NCBI GenBank assembly: GCA_023251255.1
Contig: JAHEZD010000030.1
Span: 1-64,000 of the forward strand
Source: Chitinophagaceae bacterium
Lineage (GTDB): Bacteria > Bacteroidota > Bacteroidia > Chitinophagales > Chitinophagaceae
Length of the DNA stretch: 64,000 nt
Reading direction: 5' to 3'
Part shown: positions 46,676 through 56,007 of the stretch, piece after piece
How positions within the stretch are numbered: position 1 is the stretch's first letter
Layout: the number at the start of each line of letters is the position of its first letter
The notes under the pieces: generated by a model
Seen by the model: only the letters and a program-made list of their open reading frames with translations
Database searches by the model: none
What the model was told of the DNA's origin: nothing
Made by a program: the position numbers and the translations under genes

Positions 46676-47302
46676 CTAAGTCAAACAATGAGAAAACTGG
46701 GTTATAATATGTTGTTGAACAACGTTACCTAATTCTCGAATATTTTGAGTTAATTCTTCAAAGCCCAATTCGTTGTCTCTTATTTGGTTGTTCTGTGTCG
46801 CAATTGAGTTTAAAATATTGTTTGAGGTAAGACAACGCTTTAAAATACTTTCTGTTAAATAATAGGATTTTGCATCAGTACTCGTGTTTGTCCCAAAAGC
46901 CGCATAGTAAGGTTTTGGAACTGAATTACTCAAGCTAAACACGCCATTTCCTTTACACATTAATGATGTGTTCAAAATGATATTATTCTGCAAGTTTATT
47001 GTTTGAAAAGTAGGTAATAACTCTTGCCAATAAATAAAGAAGCCGTTATTGTCTCCAATGCCAAATTCGTTACCGTGTCCAATAAAATTAATGAGTACAC
47101 CTGATTTATCTGTCACAGAAAAATTTGATAAAATGGTTTCTACTTCGGTAAGTGTTGTCACTGAATTTTCAGAGTTGTCTACACCCAGACTTTGAATGAA
47201 GTTGCTGAATTTTGTTATATTTCTATTGTAAGTCTTTTGTTGCTCTGTAGTAAGAAAGTTAATTGTTTGAACTGAGTCTATAGTTTTCGAGAATAATATC
47301 AT
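46676..47302 (-). CDS. Caspase-like cysteine peptidase domain protein
   Basis: A 208-residue protein with caspase/CHAT features. The His motif GVLINFIGHGNEFGIG lies near residue 73, and the Cys motif IILNTSLMCKGNG near residue 115 stands at a beta-strand end, as for a catalytic dyad. Upstream TLTEVETILSNFSV fits the helix before that strand. The domain looks short at its N-terminus. In bacteria such proteases often serve as defence effectors or signal-activated processors. The nuclease gene follows it. The family assignment rests on these two motifs only. Confidence 0.65.
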   Translation of the reverse strand: MILFSKTIDSVQTINFLTTEQQKTYNRNITKFSNFIQSLGVDNSENSVTTLTEVETILSNFSVTDKSGVLINFIGHGNEFGIGDNNGFFIYWQELLPTFQTINLQNNIILNTSLMCKGNGVFSLSNSVPKPYYAAFGTNTSTDAKSYYLTESILKRCLTSNNILNSIATQNNQIRDNELGFEELTQNIRELGNVVQQHIITQFSHCLT

Positions 47303-47546
47303 TGTCAGATTTTTAGAGTTTTGTGCTAATACAGATTTTTATCAAAATAGCAGCCAACTAGGTATTGACGCAAGTTATTAACTAAACGTTCTCAGAGCCA
47401 CCCAATTCAACTGTAATTCGTATTTGCACAATTTTTGTAAATAAATTTACAATTACGGTATCCATATTTAAGAATCTGTCGTCTCTATGTTGTAATTTAA
47501 AACCCTATTGCAACTAGGGAAGGAAAGGACATTTATAAAACACTAC

Positions 47547-48764
47547 ATGCAACAAAAGCAAACACGCCAAGCCTTACGTGCTTCGGAACTTATTGTAAAA
47601 TACCTTCGTGGCCATATTTCACCCCAAGAACAAGTGGAACTGGAAAAATGGGTGGCAGAAACCGAGGGCAGCGGCAGGTTCATGCAGGAGATCACCGATG
47701 CAGAAATGTTGCAAGAAGGTACGGCAACACTTGGGCAGGTAAATACCAATGAGAAATGGGAACAGCTGCTTGACAAAGTAATTGCAAAGGAAACTACCAA
47801 CAGCAGGAAACTGAGCAGGACAACTTGGTTAAGTGCTGCCGCAGTTTTCCTGATTGCGGTGGCATGTTGGATGGTTGTAACTAACAGGCAACAACAGGGG
47901 GAGTCCATTGCGTCAACAGTTGTGGACAGTGCAACCAGAAAATATGGTGATGATGTACTCCCTGGTTCGTTCAAGGCTGAACTGGTTTCTGGTAATGGTA
48001 TGGTCACACATCTGATCAGGGACAAGGACAGCACATTTAACGAAGGGGGTCAAAATATCTATACCAGAGCGGACATGCTGGTGTACAGACCAAAAGATCA
48101 TCCAGTGGCGGAAACAGAATGGAACACACTCCGTACACCGAACGGTGGCGAATATGCAGTGACCTTGGCAGACGGCACAAAAGTCTGGTTGAATGCCGCA
48201 TCTTCCCTGCACTACCCCATGCAGTTCACTGGCAAGGAAAGACGGGTGGAACTGACTGGTGAAGCCTACTTTGAAATTGCGAAGGACAAGGACAAACCTT
48301 TCATTGTTGCGGTCAACAGAATGGATGTACAGGCAGTTGGTACGGTTTTCAATGTGAACAGTTATGCCAATGCCGACAGTGCCACCGTTACCACATTGGA
48401 AGAGGGCAGCATAAAAGTAACAACTAGGCACAGCACCGTAATGGTCAGTCCGGGTGAACAGGTAAAAGCCGATCTTAAGACCACTACTGTCAGTAACGCC
48501 GATGTAACATTGGCTACGGCATGGAAGAACGGGCTTTTCCAGTTCAACAAAGCACCGTTAGCAGAAGTGGTGCAGCAACTGTCACGCTGGTATGATGTAC
48601 ATGTGGTGTATGACAGGGACTTTAAGCAGCCAAAATTTTTCACTGGGGAAATAAAACGAAACGTGCCTTTGAGCAAACTATTGCAGATGCTTGAACTGAC
48701 TGGCATGGCAACCTTCAAAATCGAGAAGAACACTGTGACCGTAATGCCTTTTAAGGTCAATTGA
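47547..48764 (+). CDS. FecR-type anti-sigma factor
   Basis: A 405-residue single-pass membrane protein. A cytoplasmic N-terminal sigma-binding region is followed by one transmembrane helix (TWLSAAAVFLIAVACWMVV) near residue 105. The periplasmic FecR domain (NGGEYAVTLADGTKVWLNAASSLHYP, then RRVELTGEAYFEIAKD) and a C-terminal STN-like region end the protein. It transmits the state of the SusC transporter to the ECF sigma factor. I chose the ATG at 47547; a TTG at 47508 is less likely. It lies 38 bp before susC. Confidence 0.93.
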   Translation: MQQKQTRQALRASELIVKYLRGHISPQEQVELEKWVAETEGSGRFMQEITDAEMLQEGTATLGQVNTNEKWEQLLDKVIAKETTNSRKLSRTTWLSAAAVFLIAVACWMVVTNRQQQGESIASTVVDSATRKYGDDVLPGSFKAELVSGNGMVTHLIRDKDSTFNEGGQNIYTRADMLVYRPKDHPVAETEWNTLRTPNGGEYAVTLADGTKVWLNAASSLHYPMQFTGKERRVELTGEAYFEIAKDKDKPFIVAVNRMDVQAVGTVFNVNSYANADSATVTTLEEGSIKVTTRHSTVMVSPGEQVKADLKTTTVSNADVTLATAWKNGLFQFNKAPLAEVVQQLSRWYDVHVVYDRDFKQPKFFTGEIKRNVPLSKLLQMLELTGMATFKIEKNTVTVMPFKVN

Positions 48765-48802
48765 TAGAAAAACTACATTACTTAAACTAAAACCCCGCTC
48801 TT

Positions 48803-51800
48803 ATGAACATGGGAAAATCGCCTGTAAAACAGGCAAGGGCATTGTATTGCCTTGTACGGAAGAAAAAAAATGTATTGATGCTGGTGCTCACATGTTGTTG
48901 CACAGGTGCATTTGCTGCACAAATTGACAGTACGATCGTGACCATTCATATGGATAATGCGCCAATGGAAAAAGCATTTGCGGCCATCAAGCAGCAAACG
49001 GCCTACAGGGTCATTTATGATAACGACCTTTTGAAAAGGGCAAAGCCTGTGACGATCCATGCCAGTAAAGCAAGGCTTGGCTCCGTACTGCAAAAACTGT
49101 TTGAACAGCAGCCTTTTGGGTACAAGGTCATGGAACAGACTATTATTGTTACCCCCAAATTAGCAACCTATGATAACGCCAATAAAATCCAGTATCCTAT
49201 AAAAGACACAATTATCAGCGGGGTTGTACTGACGGACTCCACCAACCAGCCGTTGGCTGGTGCATCCGTAATGCTGAAGGGAACCAGCACAAATACGGTG
49301 ACCGACAATGACGGGCATTTCAGGATAAAGGTGCCGGCCTCGGGCGCATTGCTTGTTATAAACTATATCGGCTATTACGAACGTTCAATTGCCGTAAAAT
49401 CCCCAACTAACATACCGCTAATTATAACCCTGAAAGTTGCTTACACCGAAATGCAGGATGTAAAAGTGGTCAGTACTGGCTATCAGGACATACCCAAGGA
49501 AAGGGCAACTGGTTCGTTTGAAGTGGTCGATAACAAGCTTTTCAATAGGAGTGTGACGACCAATGTACTGGACAGGTTGGATGGTGTCGTCCCTGGTCTG
49601 GTATTCAACAGGTCCATTGCTACCAAGAACAGCACTACAACAGATATAAGCATCCGTGGCATCAGTACCATCAATTCCAACATGCAGCCATTGATAGTCG
49701 TTGATAACTTTCCTTACGAAGGGGATATTTCCAATATAAATCCCAATGACGTAGAAAGCATAAGCGTTTTGAAGGATGCTGCAGCCACCTCCATTTGGGG
49801 AGCCAAAGCTGGCAATGGGGTAATAGTGATCACTACCAAAAAAGGGAAATACAACCAACGGATGAACGTCTCCTTCAATGGGAACATCACCATTATTGAC
49901 AAGCCGGACCTGTACTACCTGCCCCGATTTACTTCTGCTGATTTCATTGACATTGAAACGATGCTTTTCGGTAAGGGTGCATTCGATGCGGTACTGAACA
50001 ATACAACCAGCTTCACTCCCTACTCACCAGTTGTGGATATACTGAACAAGCGGAGGTCTGGCCAGATTACCGCATTGGATTCTGCAGCCCGGATCGGTGC
50101 ACTGAAAGGATATGATGTGAGGCAGGATTACCTGCGGTACATATACAGGAAGGCAGCCAAGCAGCAGTATGCCGTGAATGTTTCTGGTGGCAGCAACAAC
50201 AGCAATTATTATCTTTCCGTGGGCTACGACAGGAACCTTGCCCCTCTTATGGGAAATAGGGACGATCGGATCACCGTCCGCTCACAGACAAACCTGAGAC
50301 CAACGAAAAAGATAAGCATACAGTTGGGGCTTCTGTACACGCAGACGGATGCTGCCAACAACAGCCCGGGTGGTTACGGCACATTCATCTCCAAGGACAG
50401 TAGGTACCTCTACCCTTATGCTAGTCTTGTGGACGACAATGGCAATCCCACATACATCGATAAGGATTACCGCTCCTCTTTTACGGATACGGTGGGCAAT
50501 GGTAAACTGTTGAACTGGAAGTACAGTTTATTGAACGACCTGAACACTGCGGACAACACGACACGCTCGCAGGATATTGTACTGAACTTAGGTGCAACCT
50601 ACAATATAGCCACTTTCCTGTCCACTGACATAAAATACCAGTATGAGAAGCAGAACACTTTTGGGAGGAACTATTTCAGCCCGGAAACCTATTATACAAG
50701 GAACCTTATCAACTTGTACACGCCAACAGGCGGAACAGCAACGGTAAACTCGGCAATTCCTTATGGTGGCATACTCGATCTGTCCAATTCCTATTTGACC
50801 TCACATGCCATCCGTTGGCAATTGAACCTGAACAAAAATTGGAGCGGTCAGCATACTGTTACAGCTATCGGGGGTGCGGAACTGCGGCAATCAAACAGCA
50901 CTTCCAATAAGTTCAGGACATACGGATATGATGACAATGTACTGTCCTACCAGAGTGTTGATTTTGTAAAGACAAATCCTACTTTCCTGAGCATTGGCGG
51001 CAATACCGCCCGTGTGCCCAATAACCTGTTGTTTACCGATTACCTGAACAGGTTCGTGTCCTTTTATGCCAATGCCGCATATAGCTATATGGGACGTTAT
51101 GTGCTGACCGTAAGTGCACGACGTGATGCGTCCAATCTTTTTGGGGTGGAAACAAACAACAAATGGAAACCGCTATGGTCGGTCGGGGGAAGCTGGAACC
51201 TGTCCAGCGAAGGTTTCTACCATGTGGCAGCCCTGCCTGTCCTGAAGTTCAGGGCAACCTATGGGTACAGTGGGAACATGAACAATTCCAACACGGGCAT
51301 CCTGACATTGAGGACAAATTCAAACAACCAGTACAACGGCCTTCCCACCTATACCATCAACAACCCACCAAACCCTGACCTACGTTGGGAGAACGTGAAC
51401 ATGGTGAATGTGGCCCTTGATTTTGCGACTGTCAACAACATTGTTTCAGGGAGCATTGAATATTACAACAAAAAATCCATTGACCTGATCAGTGCCATAC
51501 CTGCAGACCCTACTTCTGGCTATACCTATTTGACAGTCAACAATGCATCATTGCGTACAAAGGGGATTGATATCAACATCCGTACAAGGAACATCAATAA
51601 AAAAGTCAAGTGGGAAACAGATTGGCAGTTTGCTTACAACGAAAATATTGTCAGCAAATACCTTGTTAATCTTTCAAGTGCATCATCCTATATCCTTTCG
51701 GGCCAGATCAATCCAAGGGAAGGGCAGGATGCGTTTGCCATCATGAGTTTCAAATGGGCAGGACTTGACCATTTAACAGGTTCGCCACAAGGCTATTTGA

Positions 51801-52363
51801 ATGGCAAGGTTTCCAAGTCCTATGATTCCATTTATAATTTCACCAGTTTTGATGAACTTGTCAATCATGGCTCGGCAAGGCCACGTTTTTTTGGTGCTGT
51901 CCGTAATACCATCAACTGGAAGGGCTTTTCGCTTTCAGCCAATATAACCTACCGTTTGGGATACTGGTTCAGGCGGAGCAACCTTATCAACTATTCAGGA
52001 CTGTTCACGAATTACAGTCAGGCTGGTTACGGCGATTACCTGAAGCGGTGGCAAAAGCCGGGCGATGAAATCTTGACTAACGTCCCTTCCTTGATCTATC
52101 CCGCTACTGCTTCGAGGGACAATTTTTATTCCAATGCAGAGGTGAATGTGGAGCGAGGTGACCATATCCGTTTCCGTGACCTGAATGCCAGTTATACGTT
52201 CAATCAGAAGCAATCCAAACACCCTCTGTTCAAAACGATAAACCTTTACGTTTACATCAATAATGTGTGCATGCTCTGGAAGGCCAACAACGCTGGACTG
52301 GACCCTGAGTACGAAACACCGCCGCCACGTAGTTTTTCAATTGGCATCAAAGCTGATTTCTGA
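48803..52363 (+). CDS. SusC/RagA TonB-dependent outer-membrane transporter with STN domain
   Basis: A 1186-residue outer-membrane beta-barrel transporter. In order: an N-terminal signal region, an STN domain (about residues 45-115) that contacts FecR, a carboxypeptidase-regulatory-like domain (VVLTDSTNQPLAGASVMLKG), a plug (residues about 220-330, with ISIRGISTINSNMQPLIVVDN key residues RGIST), and the barrel ending in the aromatic terminus SIGIKADF. With SusD it imports oligosaccharides or peptides using TonB energy. The substrate cannot be read; no glycoside hydrolase gene is nearby, so a non-glycan substrate is possible. Confidence 0.96.
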   Translation: MNMGKSPVKQARALYCLVRKKKNVLMLVLTCCCTGAFAAQIDSTIVTIHMDNAPMEKAFAAIKQQTAYRVIYDNDLLKRAKPVTIHASKARLGSVLQKLFEQQPFGYKVMEQTIIVTPKLATYDNANKIQYPIKDTIISGVVLTDSTNQPLAGASVMLKGTSTNTVTDNDGHFRIKVPASGALLVINYIGYYERSIAVKSPTNIPLIITLKVAYTEMQDVKVVSTGYQDIPKERATGSFEVVDNKLFNRSVTTNVLDRLDGVVPGLVFNRSIATKNSTTTDISIRGISTINSNMQPLIVVDNFPYEGDISNINPNDVESISVLKDAAATSIWGAKAGNGVIVITTKKGKYNQRMNVSFNGNITIIDKPDLYYLPRFTSADFIDIETMLFGKGAFDAVLNNTTSFTPYSPVVDILNKRRSGQITALDSAARIGALKGYDVRQDYLRYIYRKAAKQQYAVNVSGGSNNSNYYLSVGYDRNLAPLMGNRDDRITVRSQTNLRPTKKISIQLGLLYTQTDAANNSPGGYGTFISKDSRYLYPYASLVDDNGNPTYIDKDYRSSFTDTVGNGKLLNWKYSLLNDLNTADNTTRSQDIVLNLGATYNIATFLSTDIKYQYEKQNTFGRNYFSPETYYTRNLINLYTPTGGTATVNSAIPYGGILDLSNSYLTSHAIRWQLNLNKNWSGQHTVTAIGGAELRQSNSTSNKFRTYGYDDNVLSYQSVDFVKTNPTFLSIGGNTARVPNNLLFTDYLNRFVSFYANAAYSYMGRYVLTVSARRDASNLFGVETNNKWKPLWSVGGSWNLSSEGFYHVAALPVLKFRATYGYSGNMNNSNTGILTLRTNSNNQYNGLPTYTINNPPNPDLRWENVNMVNVALDFATVNNIVSGSIEYYNKKSIDLISAIPADPTSGYTYLTVNNASLRTKGIDINIRTRNINKKVKWETDWQFAYNENIVSKYLVNLSSASSYILSGQINPREGQDAFAIMSFKWAGLDHLTGSPQGYLNGKVSKSYDSIYNFTSFDELVNHGSARPRFFGAVRNTINWKGFSLSANITYRLGYWFRRSNLINYSGLFTNYSQAGYGDYLKRWQKPGDEILTNVPSLIYPATASRDNFYSNAEVNVERGDHIRFRDLNASYTFNQKQSKHPLFKTINLYVYINNVCMLWKANNAGLDPEYETPPPRSFSIGIKADF

Positions 52364-52380
52364 TTCCGCAAACCTTAAAA

Positions 52381-53766
52381 ATGAAAAGTATGAAACAAGT
52401 CAAACAAAAACATATCGCATTACTTATCGTCCTTTTATTTTCATTTGTGTCCTGCAAAAAATACCTTGATGCAAGCCCCAATAAATCATTGGTCATACCG
52501 ACCAAAATAAAGGAGTTGCAGGGAGTGCTGGACCAGGATGTAATGTACTCAGGATACCCAGCGAATACAATATTGTCGGATGATAATTTTTATTACACCT
52601 ATTCAAATTTCACGACCCTAGCCGATGTGCCGTCCAAAAGCTATGTGTGGGACAGCAATACCGATGGTCTGGATGACTGGTCTGGAATATACAGCAGGGT
52701 GCTTTATTGCAATACCGTTTTAAGTGTTGTCGATGGGCTTAACGATAAAAACGCCAGTCAGTCAGAGATAAACAATGTAAAAGGAAGTGCCCTTTTTTAC
52801 CGGGCATACAACTTCTTTGAAGCTGCCCAGCTTTTTGCACCCCAGTACACCAGCACTTCCGCACAACAAGGCTATGGGATACCCTTGAAGACAAGCCCTG
52901 ATGCAGAAGATGCAACAATTCGTTCCACCGTGGAGCAGACTTATCAGGCAATTATAACTGAACTGAAGGCGGCAGCACCGATGTTGCCATTAGTACAAAC
53001 AGTATCAACCTATAAAACAAGGCCAAGTACCGTTGGTTGCTATGCAGCACTGGCAAGGACATACTTGGTCATGGGGAACTATGACAGTGCTTTCAAGTAT
53101 GCCGACCTTTGCTTGCAGGGTTACAGCACATTGCTTGATTTCAATAATAGCAGCGATGTTGCGATAAGTTCAACCACACCATTCAAACGGTTCAACAATG
53201 AAGTGATATTTCATGCTGCTTCACGTTCCAGTTCGGGGGCATCGGCAGCTTTTGCAAGGCAGATGGTTGATACTTTTTTATATGCTTCCTATCAAGCAAA
53301 CGATTTGAGGAAAACGGCCTTTTATAAAATCAATGCACCTGGTTTTACCTTTAAAGGGAATTACAATGCCTCAACATCCCAATTGTTCTCGGGCATTGCC
53401 GTAGATGAAGTTTACCTGATCAGGGCAGAATGTCATGCAAGGAAAGGTAATGGTAGTAATGCGCTCAATGATTTGAATACGCTTTTGATAAAAAGGTGGG
53501 CTTCGGGTACTTTTGTGCCGCTAACTACAGCCAACACTTCGAATATACTTGCTGTGGTACTGAACGAACGGCGGAAGGAAATGGCTTTCAGGGGCAGCAG
53601 GTGGACTGATCTGAGAAGGCTCAATCTTGATAACAATTATAAAAGAGACCTTGTGCGTGTCGTTGATACAAAGACGTTTACCTTGGCTGCAAATGACCCA
53701 CGGTTTACCTTCTTGATACCTCAAATAGTCATTGACAATAGCGGTATTGTTCAAAATCCTAGATAA
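52381..53766 (+). CDS. SusD/RagB substrate-binding lipoprotein
   Basis: A 461-residue outer-membrane lipoprotein. The signal ends at a lipobox with Cys (LLFSFVSCKKYLDASP). The body has the SusD helical pattern (FYRAYNFFEAAQLFAPQY, then YLIRAECHARKGN) and ends with ERRKEMAFRGSRWTDLRRL, the family signature. It caps the SusC barrel and selects the substrate. It follows susC by 17 bp. An alternative start three codons downstream is possible. Confidence 0.96.
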   Translation: MKSMKQVKQKHIALLIVLLFSFVSCKKYLDASPNKSLVIPTKIKELQGVLDQDVMYSGYPANTILSDDNFYYTYSNFTTLADVPSKSYVWDSNTDGLDDWSGIYSRVLYCNTVLSVVDGLNDKNASQSEINNVKGSALFYRAYNFFEAAQLFAPQYTSTSAQQGYGIPLKTSPDAEDATIRSTVEQTYQAIITELKAAAPMLPLVQTVSTYKTRPSTVGCYAALARTYLVMGNYDSAFKYADLCLQGYSTLLDFNNSSDVAISSTTPFKRFNNEVIFHAASRSSSGASAAFARQMVDTFLYASYQANDLRKTAFYKINAPGFTFKGNYNASTSQLFSGIAVDEVYLIRAECHARKGNGSNALNDLNTLLIKRWASGTFVPLTTANTSNILAVVLNERRKEMAFRGSRWTDLRRLNLDNNYKRDLVRVVDTKTFTLAANDPRFTFLIPQIVIDNSGIVQNPR

Positions 53767-53770
53767 GGAT

Positions 53771-53816
53771 AAAGGGACGGCCAAAAAAAAGCATTGCCCT
53801 TTCTGGTCATCCCTTT
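53771..53816. terminator. Bidirectional terminator between susD and the DUF6520 gene
   Basis: AAAGGGACGGCCA (53771-53783) and TGGTCATCCCTTT (53804-53816) form an imperfect 13-bp stem (two G-U or mismatch positions) with an A-rich loop, followed by A/T runs. It lies between two convergent genes, the usual place for a shared terminator. Confidence 0.7.
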
Positions 53817-53829
53817 AAAAATTTGCCTT

Positions 53830-54198
53830 TTATTGTTTCAACGATACACCATTGGCGGCATCTGGCAGTGATGCACCACTGTTGTTTAGCGAATTGAACA
53901 GGCCACTTGCACCGGGGATTTGTGGCTGTCCTGATCCATTGTCCTCTGCATAGATTTTGCAGAGATGGTTTTCACCTTCTTCACAAGTGATGTCACTTCC
54001 ATCATCATTGGCCAATTCGTAATTACCGGGGGTTGTACGGTCGGTACTGCTTGATTCAACCCCTTGGTACATTACATAATAGAAGAAAGGGTTCGCCCCT
54101 TTTTTGGTTGCCTTATTTGTAAAGGCACTGGTGCCGATTGCTAATGCGACTGCAACCAAAGCAAAGAGCATGGACATTTTCATTTTCAATTTTTGCAT
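53830..54198 (-). CDS. DUF6520-like small secreted protein
   Basis: A 122-residue exported protein. The signal peptide MKMSMLFALVAVALAIGTSAF is followed by a short mature part with CEEGENHLCKIYAED, a two-Cys pattern typical of DUF6520 proteins. These small proteins recur beside MauE-like and TlpA-like redox proteins in Bacteroidetes. The two Cys may form a disulfide. Function unknown. It is downstream of the MauE-like gene on the same strand, separated by 131 bp. Confidence 0.75.
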   Translation of the reverse strand: MQKLKMKMSMLFALVAVALAIGTSAFTNKATKKGANPFFYYVMYQGVESSSTDRTTPGNYELANDDGSDITCEEGENHLCKIYAEDNGSGQPQIPGASGLFNSLNNSGASLPDAANGVSLKQ

Positions 54199-54329
54199 AA
54201 AATGGTTTTTAAATAAATGATAAAATGGTAACGGACTGTTCTTCCTTTATAAGAACAATTGGTAAAAAAATATGCCTACTCTTTTCGACAGGTTTTCGGC
54301 TTCCTCCCTGCTTATTAGATCCCTGCCCT

Positions 54330-54785
54330 TTATAAGAATTGTGGCATCGACTTCTTGTCAGACATGTCGCCTTTATGAGCAACATCGCCGTGCAACCTGG
54401 CACCAACAAACGCCAATGCCGTGAATAATATGTTGAACACCAAATGCTGCTTCCATGTGAGCCTACCGATCGCACCGCCACAGGAACATGGCAGGTTCTG
54501 TGTGAACAGGAGCATATAAGCGATATAAAGGGTGAATAGCAGCATTAGGAAAAATGATGCATATAGCCCCATTTTCCTTGTGGATGGCATCAAAAGCAGG
54601 GCTGATGCAATAAGTTCAATGGTCGGCAATAGCCATGCAACAAGTGCAGCTTTGCCCTGTATCAAGGGTGACTTTCCCAGCACGGTAGTAAAGGACCTAT
54701 ATGCCAATAGCTTGCTTAGGGCTGTGTAAACAAATAGCAGTATGAGCAGCCCGCAGATAATTTCAATGGTGGTATCTTTCTTCAT
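54330..54785 (-). CDS. MauE/DoxX-like redox-associated membrane protein
   Basis: A 151-residue protein with four membrane helices (IEIICGLLILLFVYTALSKLL and three more). A CSCGGAIGRLTWKQH motif after the third helix is typical of MauE-like methylamine-utilisation-type proteins, thought to act in periplasmic thiol/disulfide exchange. It is preceded by a 49-bp element also found before the precursor-peptide gene (54869-54917), suggesting control by the nearby LytTR regulator. Confidence 0.85.
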   Translation of the reverse strand: MKKDTTIEIICGLLILLFVYTALSKLLAYRSFTTVLGKSPLIQGKAALVAWLLPTIELIASALLLMPSTRKMGLYASFFLMLLFTLYIAYMLLFTQNLPCSCGGAIGRLTWKQHLVFNILFTALAFVGARLHGDVAHKGDMSDKKSMPQFL

Positions 54786-54868
54786 ATACAGTTTTTAAGC
54801 GTTTGGGCAGCATCCGGTTACAAATGGTGCTAAACGGGTGTGAAACTAAAAACTGGTATGCCCTGTAT

Positions 54869-54917
54869 GAAATCTGTTATGTGAAAATTGGCTTGCACTA
54901 TGTGAATAGCGGTATTG
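54869..54917 (-). promoter_or_regulatory. Candidate LytTR binding element upstream of the MauE-like gene
   Basis: The segment starts with GAAATCTGTTATGTGAAA, identical over 18 bases to 59754-59771. The heptamer GTTATGT (54876) is followed 21 bp later by ACTATGT (54897), and GTATTG lies at 54912 in the same register as at the other site. Two repeats spaced two helical turns apart are the hallmark of LytTR regulators such as AgrA and ComE. A TAGTTTCA box on the minus strand at 54841-54848 is a possible -7 element. Confidence 0.65.
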
Positions 54918-54976
54918 TCGTGGTCTGGCATCTGCAAGGCGGTAATTCCAAGGTGCCAAAAACTTGATTTGCGGCC

Positions 54977-55207
54977 TTATTCTGGCAATTGCCCGATGTA
55001 TTGCTGCAAACTTTTGAACCTTTTTTTGCCAAGTAGGTGTACCACGACATCTTCAGGTAGGGTTTCTTCAATGGGAACGGTAATTTTCAGGTTCCTTATG
55101 GGTTTGGTATAGACATTCCCTTTATCCGTAGCAGAGCTTGTCAGGATGAAGCGCAGTTCGTCCCTGAGGAAAAGATCAATTTGAGATGTTGGGATTTTTG
55201 CTTTCAT
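54977..55207 (-). CDS. Small conserved hypothetical protein, 76 aa
   Basis: A 76-residue basic, soluble protein (MKAKIPTSQIDLFLRDELRF to YIGQLPE), with IRNLKITVPIEETLPEDVVVHLLGKKRF in the second half. No domain recognised. It lies downstream of the broken response regulator gene on the same strand and could be the last gene of that operon. Confidence 0.55.
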   Translation of the reverse strand: MKAKIPTSQIDLFLRDELRFILTSSATDKGNVYTKPIRNLKITVPIEETLPEDVVVHLLGKKRFKSLQQYIGQLPE

Positions 55208-55286
55208 GGGAATATTATCTTCACGAAAGTATGCTCAATGGGTTTTAACAAATAGGCAAATCTTTCTGGCCACTTCCCGGAACGGA

Positions 55287-56002
55287 TCACAGCATCAGCT
55301 TCCCTTTCATCTTTTCCATAAAGGCATCCTTGTAATTGGTGCCGAGCGGTATCATCGAGGTCCTGTCCTTGAGCGCAAGGCTACCGTTCTCAAACGCCAT
55401 TATCCTGTTCAGGCAACGATATAGGATTTATGGACACGGGTAAACTGTGAAGGCGGCAGCTTCAATTCGAGGTCCTTCATGGTAAGGTATGCCATCGTTA
55501 CAGTTTTGCCCCTATGGAATGCCACATAGTTGCTCCTGCTTTCGATATAGTCGATATCGTCCAGGTCTATTTTTATCATCTTGCCCTTATGCTCGGCTTT
55601 CACATAAAAATAATCGTGCGGGATGACCTCGGATGCAGGGATGCCCGGCATGAGTTTGTCAGACATTTTCTGCACAGCTTTTACAAAACGGCCAAACGCA
55701 ATGGGCTTGATAAGATAATCCACTGCATCAAGGTCATAACTGGTCACGGCAAATTCGGAATAGGCGGTGCAGAAAACAACCTTGATGCTTGGATCCAATA
55801 CCTGCTTTACCTCTATCCCGTTCATCTCGTCCATTTGTATGTCGAGGAAAACAACTTCTGCCTTGGTGCTCCGCACAAGCTCTATCCCCTCAATTGGGTT
55901 GACGGCTGTCCCGACCAATTGCAGCCCGGGTATTTTTTGGATATAGCCTTTCAGTACATTGATGGAAGGCTGTTCATCATCTATGATTGCACATTTGATC
56001 AT
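55287..56002 (-). pseudogene. LytTR response regulator, broken by a frameshift
   Basis: The intact part is a 197-residue frame (55409-56002). Its receiver domain has Asp8-Asp9, the phosphoacceptor Asp54 in VVFLDIQMDEMNG and the YLIKPI Lys. A LytTR DNA-binding domain then begins (FYVKAEHKGKMIKIDLDDIDYIE) and stops abruptly after RVHKSYIVA. In another frame of the same strand the expected ending continues: LNRIMAFENGSLALKDRTSMIP, then LGTNYKDAFMEKMKGKLML and a stop at 55287. One missing base near 55411-55414 explains this. Without the tail DNA binding is probably lost, unless the change is a sequencing error. It follows the histidine kinase by 5 bp. Confidence 0.88.
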
Positions 56003-56007
56003 ACTTG

